From positions 12,994-76,993 of the forward strand of contig JBBRAY010000014.1 of assembly GCA_038206355.1 (NCBI GenBank): a DNA stretch of 64,000 bases, written 5' to 3'. Under the pieces are notes generated by a model, which ran no database searches, had not been told where the DNA came from, and was given only the letters and a program-made list of their open reading frames with translations. Positions 28,657-37,165 of the stretch are shown piece by piece. The translations under genes were made by a program, and so were the position numbers. Origin of the DNA: JAPLDB01 sp038206355 (GTDB lineage: Bacteria; Bacteroidota; Bacteroidia; AKYH767-A; 2013-40CM-41-45). The stretch's first letter is position 1, and every line of letters begins with the position of its first letter.

Positions 28657-28686
28657 CAAAAATAGAGATAAAGAATCGGGTATCAA
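28657..28686 (-). promoter_or_regulatory. Consensus Bacteroidota promoter for the lamin-tail gene
   Basis: On the minus strand TTG (28684-28686) and TATTTTTG (28657-28664) are separated by exactly 19 bp, matching TTG-N19-TAnnTTTG. The ATG is about 29 nt downstream. Confidence 0.65.
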
Positions 28687-28704
28687 ATAATATTTCAGCC
28701 CCCG

Positions 28705-29298
28705 CTACTTGTTATTAAAATCACTCATTGTCCTGTCAACACCGATGCCGATAAAGCTTTTTATCATTTTTATGCTTTGGTCAATTCTTTCAGGAAGCAC
28801 TTTTTCTTCTTCAGTATTCCATTTGCCAAGTACGTAATTAACTTGGTGGCCCTTTGAAAACTCACTTCCAATTCCGAACCGCAGCCTGGAGAACTCACTC
28901 GTATTGAGGACAGCAATTATATCAGTGAGTCCGTTGTGCCCGCCGTCGCTGCCCTTTTTTTTCAGCCTTAACGTGCCAAAAGGCAAAGCAAGGTCATCTG
29001 TTACAATCAATAAATTTCTGAACGGAATTTTTTCTTCCTGCATCCAGTAATTCACGGCCTTTCCACTCAGGTTCATAAATGTTGTCGGCTTGATAATCGT
29101 AATCCGGTTTCCTTTAAACCGCGACTGGTTCACGTCGGCGTATCGTCCCGACTGGAATAGTTTAATGGAATTTTTTTTCTCCTCTTCCTTTTGAAAGGAC
29201 AAAGCAAGTTCTTCGACTACATTGAATCCGATATTGTGACGCGTGTTTTCATAGTCGTCACCGATATTTCCCAAACCAACAATCAGAAATTTTTCCAT
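28705..29298 (-). CDS. pth: Peptidyl-tRNA hydrolase
   Basis: The enzyme releases tRNA from peptidyl-tRNAs that drop off ribosomes. The 197-aa length is normal. Conserved motifs are present: GLGNIGDDYENTRHNIGF with the catalytic His and the substrate Asn, then KPTTFMNLSGKAV, and DDLALPFG with GSDGGHNGL. It is third in the minus-strand order prs-rplY-pth, a widely conserved arrangement. The gap of about 370 bp after rplY and the terminator at 29617-29653 suggest it has its own promoter here. Confidence 0.97.
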   Translation of the reverse strand: MEKFLIVGLGNIGDDYENTRHNIGFNVVEELALSFQKEEEKKNSIKLFQSGRYADVNQSRFKGNRITIIKPTTFMNLSGKAVNYWMQEEKIPFRNLLIVTDDLALPFGTLRLKKKGSDGGHNGLTDIIAVLNTSEFSRLRFGIGSEFSKGHQVNYVLGKWNTEEEKVLPERIDQSIKMIKSFIGIGVDRTMSDFNNK

Positions 29299-29616
29299 TC
29301 AACTATTTTATCAATAAGGTTCTTCAATACTTTATAATTTCTACTTCGTGCTTTTTAGGTCGCATTAAAATTCGTGAATCTATCACTGGTATTCATTTGT
29401 GCAAATTAGTGCATTTAGTGGCATCTGATTTCAGGATTAAGAAATGGATTTCTCCGGAGAACCTTTTGCTTCTTCGGAGTTTTAAGCAAATAGTTTTCAT
29501 CTACCCGAAATAGATTATCGGTTCCAACTGAATGGGTCATTTCTACTTGTCTGGCTTATTATTTTAGTCCTTAATTTTCCTTTTAAAAATTTAAGCGCAA
29601 ATAAAAAATTTTCCTT
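29299..29616. other. Spacer between pth and rplY
   Basis: No gene is seen in these 318 bp. Around 29365-29425 there is degenerate TTCGTG/ATTAGTG-type wording. The stretch probably carries the pth promoter, but no clear TAnnTTTG box was found. Confidence 0.5.
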
Positions 29617-29653
29617 AAAAAAAACGCCTCCATTCGGTTGAATGAAGGCGTTT
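29617..29653 (-). terminator. Intrinsic terminator after rplY
   Basis: AAACGCCT and AGGCGTTT plus the inner CATTC/GAATG pair form a long stem with a 4-nt loop, bordered by an A/T-rich run on the side that gives a U tract on the minus strand. It lies 18 bp after the rplY stop. Confidence 0.9.
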
Positions 29654-29670
29654 CCTTATTTAAAAGAATA

Positions 29671-30339
29671 TTATTTCTTCTTTTCATCTTTTGCCGGAGC
29701 TGCCTTAGCATCAGCTGCCGGTGCTGCTGCGGCTGCTCCTTCAGCAGGAGCTGCACCTTCGGTAGAAGCAACTGCAACAGGTGTTTCTTCAACAACTGTG
29801 CGTGCAGTTTTAACAGCTACAATCGCTGCTGCGGGAATGTCGAGAAAGGTAACCCCTTCAAGTGCCATATCACGTACACGTATCGTTTGTCCGATTTGCA
29901 TTTCATCAATGATTAGTTCAAACTGATCCGGAAGATCTTTTGGTAATGCGGAAATTTTCAACTTGCGCATCTTGTGCAGCAACTGACCGCCGGCACGAAC
30001 ACCGACAGACGTTCCCTTCAGACGTACAGGTATTTCAACAGTTACTTTTTTGTCGTCAGCGACTTCGAGAAAGTCGATGTGAAGCAGACGATCATTCACT
30101 GTATTAAACTGAAGTTCTTTCATGACAGCGCGGCGTGTTACACCTTCAATGTCAATGTCCACCAGAAAAACATCGGGTGTGTACACTAATTTTTTAAGAG
30201 ATAAGGCCGGTACACTGAAGTGGACTTGTTCTTTTCCACCGTACAGCACACACGGAACCATACCCTCTGCCCGCAGGGACCTTGTCTCCTGTTTTGTCTG
30301 GGCTGCTCTGAGAGCTCCTGTGATTGCTAATGATTTCAT
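29671..30339 (-). CDS. rplY: 50S ribosomal protein L25/general stress protein Ctc
   Basis: The 222-aa protein belongs to the long (CTC/TL5) form of L25, which binds 5S rRNA. The N-terminal L25 domain contains RAAQTKQETRSLRAEGMVPC and VLYGGKEQVHFSVP. The C-terminal beta domain holds VRAGGQLLHKMRKLKISALP and LPDQFELIIDEMQIGQTIRV. The last 40 residues are a low-complexity Ala/Pro/Lys tail, common in Bacteroidota homologues and not needed for the fold. It lies 66 bp after prs. Confidence 0.96.
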   Translation of the reverse strand: MKSLAITGALRAAQTKQETRSLRAEGMVPCVLYGGKEQVHFSVPALSLKKLVYTPDVFLVDIDIEGVTRRAVMKELQFNTVNDRLLHIDFLEVADDKKVTVEIPVRLKGTSVGVRAGGQLLHKMRKLKISALPKDLPDQFELIIDEMQIGQTIRVRDMALEGVTFLDIPAAAIVAVKTARTVVEETPVAVASTEGAAPAEGAAAAAPAADAKAAPAKDEKKK

Positions 30340-30405
30340 TTTTTAATTTAGATTTGAAATTTACTTTGAGAATATATAACTATTTTTTTTTATTCTATTG
30401 TCTAT

Positions 30406-31341
30406 TCAATTCACTAAAAATATCTGGCTGATACTTTCATAAACATATACCCTTCGGATAATTCGTGCAAAAAGTTCAGCAGTAGAAACTACTTTAATTT
30501 TATCTGACTTTTGTTTAAGCGGAATCGTATCACTCACAATCAATTCCGTAAGTTTTGATTTATTGATCCTGTCATATGCATTACCTGATAATACAGGATG
30601 TGTACAGCATGCACGTACACTGTTTGCGCCTTTGTCAAATAACATTTCTGCGGCTTTAGTCAATGTTCCTGCTGTATCGCAGATGTCATCTACGAGCAGA
30701 ATATCCCTTCCTTCAACATCTCCGATTACACTCATACCTTCAATTACATTCGCTTTGCGCCGTACTTTATCGCAGATCACCATTTCAGCATTGAAATATT
30801 TCGAGTATCCACGGGCGCGGTGAACACCACCCATATCAGGTGCAGCAATCGTTAAGTTCGGCAACTTCAACGATTCGATATAAGGAACAAATAAAGATGA
30901 AGCATCCAGATGATCAACGGGAACATCAAAGAATCCTTGTATTTGCGGAGCATGCAGATCCATTGTCATCACACGCGTTACGCCTGCAGCACTTAGCAGA
31001 TTGGCTACAAGTTTCGCTGCTATGGCGACCCTCGGTTTATCTTTCCTGTCGCTGCGCGCAAACCCGAAATACGGAATAACAGCAGTAATATAATGTGCTG
31101 AGGCCCTTCTGGCAGCGTCAATGAGCAGCAATAATTCCATCAGGTTGTCGCTGGGCGCAAATGTGCTCTGGATGATGAATACATCAACACCCCTCACACT
31201 TTCATCAAAACTGGGAGAAAACTCACCGTCACTGAATGGCTGTACGTTTACTTTGCCAAGTTCCTGTCCATATGTGGCAGCAATTTCTTCAGCAAGATAT
31301 CGTGTAGCACGACCGGAGAATAATTTAACCTCGTTTTCCAT
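30406..31341 (-). CDS. prs: Ribose-phosphate pyrophosphokinase
   Basis: The enzyme makes PRPP from ribose-5-phosphate and ATP, feeding purine, pyrimidine, His and Trp synthesis. The 311-aa length is usual. Motifs are clear: KLFSGRATRYLAEEIA at the N-terminus, DLHAPQIQGFFDVPVDHL as the conserved His/Asp motif, and the PRPP loop DILLVDDICDTAGTLTKA. It leads the prs-rplY-pth cluster. Its product is the substrate of the amidophosphoribosyltransferase at 10790. Confidence 0.97.
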   Translation of the reverse strand: MENEVKLFSGRATRYLAEEIAATYGQELGKVNVQPFSDGEFSPSFDESVRGVDVFIIQSTFAPSDNLMELLLLIDAARRASAHYITAVIPYFGFARSDRKDKPRVAIAAKLVANLLSAAGVTRVMTMDLHAPQIQGFFDVPVDHLDASSLFVPYIESLKLPNLTIAAPDMGGVHRARGYSKYFNAEMVICDKVRRKANVIEGMSVIGDVEGRDILLVDDICDTAGTLTKAAEMLFDKGANSVRACCTHPVLSGNAYDRINKSKLTELIVSDTIPLKQKSDKIKVVSTAELFARIIRRVYVYESISQIFLVN

Positions 31342-31513
31342 TTATTTCACTAAGAATTACGAATTTAAGGGCTTGTTTTTCGGGACGCAAAGAAAAGAAA
31401 ATAGGCAGAGCAGGCAAAAAATATTTTAGGATAAACGGATTATAATTCCTGAAATTTTTCGAAAATGAATACCCTGAAGACATGTGTAATAACTGAAACG
31501 GTTGGTTTTTTAG

Positions 31514-31521
31514 TAGATTTG
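31514..31521 (+). promoter_or_regulatory. -7 promoter box for the 506-aa T9SS gene
   Basis: TAGATTTG matches TAnnTTTG and ends 19 bp before the ATG at 31541; no properly spaced TTG is seen. Confidence 0.4.
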
Positions 31522-31540
31522 AAAAATTAATCATTACTCA

Positions 31541-33061
31541 ATGAAATACCGGTTATCCATACTTTTATTCGCCTGCTCACTCTGGCTCCAATCCCCTGCA
31601 CAAATCCTTTGTATTATGTGTTATGACCAGAATGATTCTATCAGTTCCGGGGTAAATAACCTCCTGCTGAACGGGAGTTTTGAAAACAGCAACTGCGCTT
31701 CGGGCTATATCCTCGATGTTTTCTGTCCGAATTCCAGCTATTATTCATGTAACCTGGATAACTGGATATGTACCGGTGGCGGCAGCCAGACCTATATATG
31801 CGTGTTTGACAGCACCCCCGGAACCCGGTCTACTCTTGTTGATGGAAACTATGCTGTGTACATGGGAAATTATTTTTGTTCGCCATGCTCGCCGTCAACC
31901 GGAGATACCTCATGCTTTACAATGACTGATTGTGAACTGTCCGGAATACCACCGGGATTTCCCACACATGACGCTGTGTACGGTGGGAACGTTGGAGTAA
32001 GTATTGAACAAACTGTTACCGGGCTTACAATCGGCAACACGTATGTGCTTGAATTCTGGGCTGGAGGCGAGAACAATCTGAATAATTTTGTTAGTTCCGG
32101 TATGTTTGCTGTGGATGTTGGATTTGGTAATTCTTTGTTGCGATGCCACGAAACTCCTTATGGAACAGGTGTTGGAACGAGGTTCATTATTGAGTTCAAT
32201 GCAACATCGTCATCACATACTATTAAATTTACAAGCTGGGGTCATGTTTGTTCAAGTTGTACAGAGGCAGTTATAGATCAGGTCCGTTTGTATACGATTG
32301 CTGAGCTGAACCCTTCCATTCCGCCATGTGCGGGCTCTACAATCGCCGCTTTATTTACAGCCCCCAATCATATTTGTCCGGGTACCTGCACCGATTTTAC
32401 TAACCTCTCTGTAAATGCAACAAGTTTTCTTTGGTCATTTCCGGGTGCTGTTCCCAATACGAGCATTGATGTAAACCCGACCGGTATATGCTACAATACG
32501 CCCGGAAATTATGCCGTAACTTTAATTGCAGATAATGCCATTGGCAGTGATACACTTACTTTGAACAATTACATGACGGTATTTCCGTTTCCGCCTCCGC
32601 AGGGAATCGCACAAAGCGGCGATACATTATTCGCAAACGCAGGTGCCATAAGTTACCAATGGTATTTTGGCGGAAATATTATCCCCGGAGCAACAGATTT
32701 TTTTTATGTAGCCACTCAAAGCGGAGATTACGGTGTTGTTGCAACAGACTTAAATAATTGCGAGGTGGAAGCCGTAATTAATGATGTGGTTGCAGAAGTA
32801 GAAAATACTGTGTCAGATAATGAGTTGCAGATTTTCCCTAATCCGACACAGGGGAAACTCGAAATCAGACATTTGAAAAAAGGAAAGCAGGCAAAAATTT
32901 CAGTTTATGATTTACCGGGGAAGATGGTATTTACGGGTTATTTAAATGGTGCTGATTTCCGAAACCCGACTGTTGATTTTACATTTCTTCCACCCGGTAT
33001 TTATATCGCCAGGATTTCTGATCCTGATCGGTCGCTCAGGTTTCGGTTTATTAAGCAATAA
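31541..33061 (+). CDS. T9SS-secreted protein with PKD-like domain
   Basis: The 506-aa protein has a signal peptide (MKYRLSILLFACSLWLQSPA). It has an unusually Cys-rich N-terminal region of about 230 residues, with a carbohydrate-binding-like jelly roll (LLLNGSFENSNCA, TGLTIGNTYVLEFWAGGENN). Then follow a PKD-type module (SFLWSFPGAVPNTS) and a sorting domain (LQIFPNPTQGKLEIR, PPGIYIARI). Many Cys pairs suggest disulfides in the exported form. Function is probably surface binding; no catalytic motif was recognised. It is divergent from prs. Confidence 0.85.
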   Translation: MKYRLSILLFACSLWLQSPAQILCIMCYDQNDSISSGVNNLLLNGSFENSNCASGYILDVFCPNSSYYSCNLDNWICTGGGSQTYICVFDSTPGTRSTLVDGNYAVYMGNYFCSPCSPSTGDTSCFTMTDCELSGIPPGFPTHDAVYGGNVGVSIEQTVTGLTIGNTYVLEFWAGGENNLNNFVSSGMFAVDVGFGNSLLRCHETPYGTGVGTRFIIEFNATSSSHTIKFTSWGHVCSSCTEAVIDQVRLYTIAELNPSIPPCAGSTIAALFTAPNHICPGTCTDFTNLSVNATSFLWSFPGAVPNTSIDVNPTGICYNTPGNYAVTLIADNAIGSDTLTLNNYMTVFPFPPPQGIAQSGDTLFANAGAISYQWYFGGNIIPGATDFFYVATQSGDYGVVATDLNNCEVEAVINDVVAEVENTVSDNELQIFPNPTQGKLEIRHLKKGKQAKISVYDLPGKMVFTGYLNGADFRNPTVDFTFLPPGIYIARISDPDRSLRFRFIKQ

Positions 33062-33211
33062 TCCGGTAACCTTGTGGTAATACTACGGATAAATTGAATC
33101 TATTCACCCTCGGAAAACGGCTGCTTACAATAAGTTTGCGTAAAAGTTGATTTTGTCCAATATTGCAACTTTATTTTTTGCTATATTAGCACGCCTAACA
33201 GGAGTATTACT

Positions 33212-36034
33212 TTGAAACCATTTTTCCAAAAAGTTGTAATTGCAATTGGATGCTTTATGGCATTGGTGTCATTTCATGCCTCTGCTCAAAATTATTTTCG
33301 GTCAATTGCAACAGGAAACTGGAATGCTACAACTACCTGGCAGATGTCTCCTGATAACATTGCCTGGGGTCCGGCAACATTAATTCCAAATTTTAATGAC
33401 TATACCGTTACCATTCAAGCCCCGAATGTAGTAACGATCACCGCAGCCCTCACCATAGATGAAACTGTAGTAAACTCAGGTGCGACGCTTGCTAACAGTG
33501 GTGCAGTTGTAGTCACTTTTAATGATGGCGCTGGAGTGGATCTGATTATCAACGGTACTTTTACTGAAAATTCTTCCTCAAGTATTGCATGGACTGCGAC
33601 TGCCAGCTGGCTGATGGGATCATTCGGAACATTAATCCGTACTCAAAATACTTCTTCAAATTTCTGGCAACAGCGTTATAACGGCGGTATATCTGCGATC
33701 CCTGCAACAGCAAACTGGATCCTTAGAAAAACTGCAGGCGCAAATCCAAGCATCACTACTACAACAGGTGGCGCTGCCGGGGCATGGTATCCAAACCTGA
33801 CAATTGAAAATAACAATGCAGGAATATGGAATACTGCAACTTCAAGCACATTTACAGGTAGTACTTATTTCCCTACAGTGAAGGGGAATTTTGATATCGG
33901 AGGAACCGGGACGAGTACAGTGAACTTTCTCAATCAGCAAACCAATGCAACCCCGACAAGGGTGCTTGGAAGTGTAATTGTCCGGGCCGGAAATACTCTT
34001 GGAAATACCGGTACAGGATTGGAAATATCAGGAAACATAACGATATCCGGAACTTTGACCTACACGGGCACTGTTATCGGATTACGAACTTTAGATTTTA
34101 CAGGTGGCGCAGCACAAACTTTTAACGGTGCCGGAACAGTTGCTATCTGGAACATGCGCATGATGAAAACGGCGAACGACCTCACCCTGAATCGCGCTAT
34201 TAAAATTGACAATGCACTTTCATTGAATTTCGCTGCACCCGGGGGTAGAATTTTTTCAACGGCAACAAACCTGATTACGATTGAAGATGGCGCAACAGCT
34301 GCAGGAGCAACCAATTCAAGCCACGTGAATGGTCCTGTAAAGAAACTGGGACCTCAGTTATTCCAATTCCCTGTTGGTAAAAATGGATACTATCGCATGA
34401 TTGCAATGGGAGTTGCATCAGGTGCAGGAGGAGGAACTTTCTGGACAGAAAATTTTAATTCCGGTTGTACATCTTTATGCCTCGCAAGCAGTTATACGGG
34501 ACCAAACGGGTCATGGACCATAACAAATTTAGGACCTGCTACACAATGCGGTGCTCCGGTAACAGCGAATACATGGTATGTCAGTTGTGCTGAATCCGGA
34601 ACAGGAGCCGGTAGCTGCGGAAATGTTTGTACCGGCACTGCTACCTTACACGTGGGAAATATTTCAAGCTCACCGAGTGCTCCGTTTTTCTGCCCTGCAG
34701 GAGATTGCGGTGCAGCGTATGATGCCGGTGGTTATTGTGGTTTACTTGGATCTACCCCTTCAACTGCTACAGATAAAAGAGCCGAGTCGCCTGTTATCAA
34801 CTGCACCGGTCAAAGCGGCATTTCAGTTTCTTTCAATTATATGGAATACGGTCAGGGCACAAATGACAATGCAACACTATGGTATTATGACGGAGGTACA
34901 TGGAGTCAGATTGACGACATGCCGAAGTCTGCTTGTTGTGGTGGTACATGTAATGGTTCGCGACAAGGACAATGGACGGCAAGGACTGTAGCGCTTCCGG
35001 CATCTGCCAATAATAATCCGAATGTTAAAATTGCTTTTCGCTGGGTGAATGATGATGATGGAACGGGTACCGATCCTTCCTTTGCAGTTGACGATGTAAC
35101 ACTTGGCAACGCTCCTGTTGGTCCTGATTCTTATACAGCGGAATATTTCCGTGCAAATCCACAAGTGGTTTATAACAATGTGTTGAATGCGCCGCTTAAC
35201 CACATTTCGCAATGTGAATACTGGACGCTCGATCGCAATAATGGAATCCTCGCAAGAACTGTAACGCTGAGCTGGGATACGCCGAATAGTTGTGGTGTTA
35301 CAAATCTCGCCGATCTCAGGGTTGCGTATTTCAATAGCGCTTCGTGGGATGATAAAGGAAACGGCGGTACAACAGGAGGATTGGCGGCAGGCACAATCGT
35401 TACTGCAACGGCAGTAAATAACTTTGGACCGTTTACACTTGCATCCGTCAGTACGAATAATCCTTTGCCGGTTTACCTGGTTGAGTTTTCTGCAACCCCA
35501 CAAGGAAATGACGTATTGCTGAATTGGGTTACATCCGGCGAAATCAATAACGACCGTTTTGAAATTCGTTCTTCCAATTCTTCTTCCGGCGCAAATTATT
35601 TTGAAGAGATTGATCAGGTTAAAGGAGCCGGAAACTCAACTTCACTACAGCATTATTCATTCCTCGATCAGCGCCCGGGAAAAAAAGGAACTTATTATTA
35701 TCAGCTCCGGCAGGTTGATTATGACGGAAAAAGCATGATGTCGAATATCGTTGCTGTCAATTTCAAAAATGGCAAAGTGTTGAACCTGCTCGGCGTCATT
35801 CCAAATCCTTACACCGATCGAACTTCTGTTCAGGTTTATTTCAGTGAAAAAGGAACCCTTGACGTAAGAATCATTGACATATTTGGTCGGGAAATTTCCA
35901 CAAATACTTTTTCAAATGACAAAGGTTTATTTGAATTCGATCCTGAACAAACAACAAAATTCAGTGCAGGGATTTATTTTGTTGAACTCTTGTTTAATGA
36001 TGAGCGATTGGTAACGAAGATTGTAAAAGAATAA
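33212..36034 (+). CDS. T9SS-secreted 940-aa protein with beta-helix-like and jelly-roll regions
   Basis: The frame starts with TTG at 33212 directly before a good signal peptide (MKPFFQKVVIAIGCFMALVS); no ATG in frame keeps the signal, and AGGAG lies about 8 nt upstream. Residues 25-370 contain repeated beta-strand words such as TIQAPNVVTITAALTIDETV and NSGATLANSGAVVV, as in beta-helical adhesins. Residues 440-640 form a MAM-like jelly roll ending in FAVDDVTLG. A linker with LLNWVTSGEINNDRFEI, typical before sorting domains, leads to the type A domain (GVIPNPYTDRTSVQVYF, SAGIYFVELLF). It is a predicted surface adhesin or binding protein. Confidence 0.84.
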   Translation: MKPFFQKVVIAIGCFMALVSFHASAQNYFRSIATGNWNATTTWQMSPDNIAWGPATLIPNFNDYTVTIQAPNVVTITAALTIDETVVNSGATLANSGAVVVTFNDGAGVDLIINGTFTENSSSSIAWTATASWLMGSFGTLIRTQNTSSNFWQQRYNGGISAIPATANWILRKTAGANPSITTTTGGAAGAWYPNLTIENNNAGIWNTATSSTFTGSTYFPTVKGNFDIGGTGTSTVNFLNQQTNATPTRVLGSVIVRAGNTLGNTGTGLEISGNITISGTLTYTGTVIGLRTLDFTGGAAQTFNGAGTVAIWNMRMMKTANDLTLNRAIKIDNALSLNFAAPGGRIFSTATNLITIEDGATAAGATNSSHVNGPVKKLGPQLFQFPVGKNGYYRMIAMGVASGAGGGTFWTENFNSGCTSLCLASSYTGPNGSWTITNLGPATQCGAPVTANTWYVSCAESGTGAGSCGNVCTGTATLHVGNISSSPSAPFFCPAGDCGAAYDAGGYCGLLGSTPSTATDKRAESPVINCTGQSGISVSFNYMEYGQGTNDNATLWYYDGGTWSQIDDMPKSACCGGTCNGSRQGQWTARTVALPASANNNPNVKIAFRWVNDDDGTGTDPSFAVDDVTLGNAPVGPDSYTAEYFRANPQVVYNNVLNAPLNHISQCEYWTLDRNNGILARTVTLSWDTPNSCGVTNLADLRVAYFNSASWDDKGNGGTTGGLAAGTIVTATAVNNFGPFTLASVSTNNPLPVYLVEFSATPQGNDVLLNWVTSGEINNDRFEIRSSNSSSGANYFEEIDQVKGAGNSTSLQHYSFLDQRPGKKGTYYYQLRQVDYDGKSMMSNIVAVNFKNGKVLNLLGVIPNPYTDRTSVQVYFSEKGTLDVRIIDIFGREISTNTFSNDKGLFEFDPEQTTKFSAGIYFVELLFNDERLVTKIVKE

Positions 36035-36239
36035 TTTTTTTTCTGAGACATTTTTTTTCTTTTTGTTTGATTTGCCAATACAGTTAGATTGAAACTGACA
36101 ACAGGTATTTTTGGAATTATCACTTCTGTTTTTTGCGATTTAACTTATTCGCCCGAAATATTGAAGACACATCGGCACTTTTTTAGGATAGGTGATGCAA
36201 ATTAAATTGACGATTACAAAATCATTTTTTAACAGTAAT

Positions 36240-36389
36240 ATGAAAAAATTCACTTTCGCATTTTTCATATTCACATTTTACTTTTGTTCAAATATTAGCT
36301 TCGGATAAGAGATTCAGAATTCTACCGGGATTTCCCAGACACCAGTAAGTGATTGGTATAGTTATCTTGCGCGAGTTTTAGTATTTTGA
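36240..36389 (+). pseudogene. Remnant of a secreted-protein gene with an internal stop
   Basis: An ATG at 36240 encodes a signal-peptide-like 22-mer (MKKFTFAFFIFTFYF and on to NISFG) that stops at TAA 36306-36308. The same frame stays open for 26 more codons (EIQNSTGISQTPVSDWYSYL) until TGA at 36387. A single CAA-to-TAA change would explain it, since FGQ is a common end of Bacteroidota signal peptides. I read it as the N-terminal remnant of an exported protein. The rest of this 357-bp gap (36035-36391) holds only AT-rich sequence. Confidence 0.45.
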
Positions 36390-36391
36390 AA

Positions 36392-37135
36392 ATGAATTCT
36401 GTAAAAAAACATTTCCTGATTTTGGGCTTTTTCCTCTCCCAGTTTTTTTCCGGCAATTGTCAGAGTCCTTATCAACTGAAATCTGCCCGGGAATTTATTA
36501 TATCCGGAGCCTCAATTGGTGTTTCCGCCGGAGGCTTTATATTGTCTGAAAACAAGCGCAAACTTACGCACGATGAAATTTCAAATCTGAGTAAAATAAA
36601 TATCAATTCATTTGACCGCCCTGCAGTGATGCATTATTCTGTTTTTGCGGCACGAACCAGTGATGTGCTAATGATTACATCTCTGGCAATTCCTTTTACT
36701 TTGTTGCTGGATAAAAAAATCAGAGACAACAGCTGGCAAACTTCTGTTATTTATTTTGAAACACTGGCTTTTGCTTCTGTGGGAATCAACCTCTCAAAAG
36801 GATTCGTGAGGCGGCCGAGACCGTACGTTTACAATTCATCTGTTCCGGAGGAGGAGAAGCAAAAAGCGGACGCAACCAATTCCTTTTTTTCCGGACATAC
36901 AACGATATCTGCTGCTTCAACATTTTTCGCCGCAAAAGTTTACTTTGATTACCATCCTGATTCAAAGTGGAAACCGGTCGTTTGGTTTGGGGCTGCTGCC
37001 ATTCCTGTTGCTACCGGCCTATACCGTTACCACGCAGGAAAACATTTTCCAACAGATGTGATCGTGGGTTATTGCTGGGGTGCGCTTTCAGGAATTATTA
37101 TTCCTGAACTTCACCGTCAAAGAAAAAAAAATTAA
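36392..37135 (+). CDS. PAP2-family phosphatase
   Basis: The 247-aa protein has an N-terminal signal or anchor (MNSVKKHFLILGFFLSQFFS); the ATG at 36392 is preferred over TTG 36386. The three PAP2 catalytic motifs are present: KGFVRRPRPY (motif 1, KxxxxxxRP), SFFSGHTT (motif 2, SGH) and RYHAGKHFPTDVIVG (motif 3, SRxxxxxHxxxD-like). The family dephosphorylates lipid phosphates such as phosphatidate, undecaprenyl pyrophosphate or lipid A. Here it is an envelope enzyme with unknown lipid substrate. Its stop is 31 bp from the convergent ABC gene. Confidence 0.9.
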   Translation: MNSVKKHFLILGFFLSQFFSGNCQSPYQLKSAREFIISGASIGVSAGGFILSENKRKLTHDEISNLSKININSFDRPAVMHYSVFAARTSDVLMITSLAIPFTLLLDKKIRDNSWQTSVIYFETLAFASVGINLSKGFVRRPRPYVYNSSVPEEEKQKADATNSFFSGHTTISAASTFFAAKVYFDYHPDSKWKPVVWFGAAAIPVATGLYRYHAGKHFPTDVIVGYCWGALSGIIIPELHRQRKKN

Positions 37136-37165
37136 TTTTTTAAAATCAACCAATCAACCAATCCC

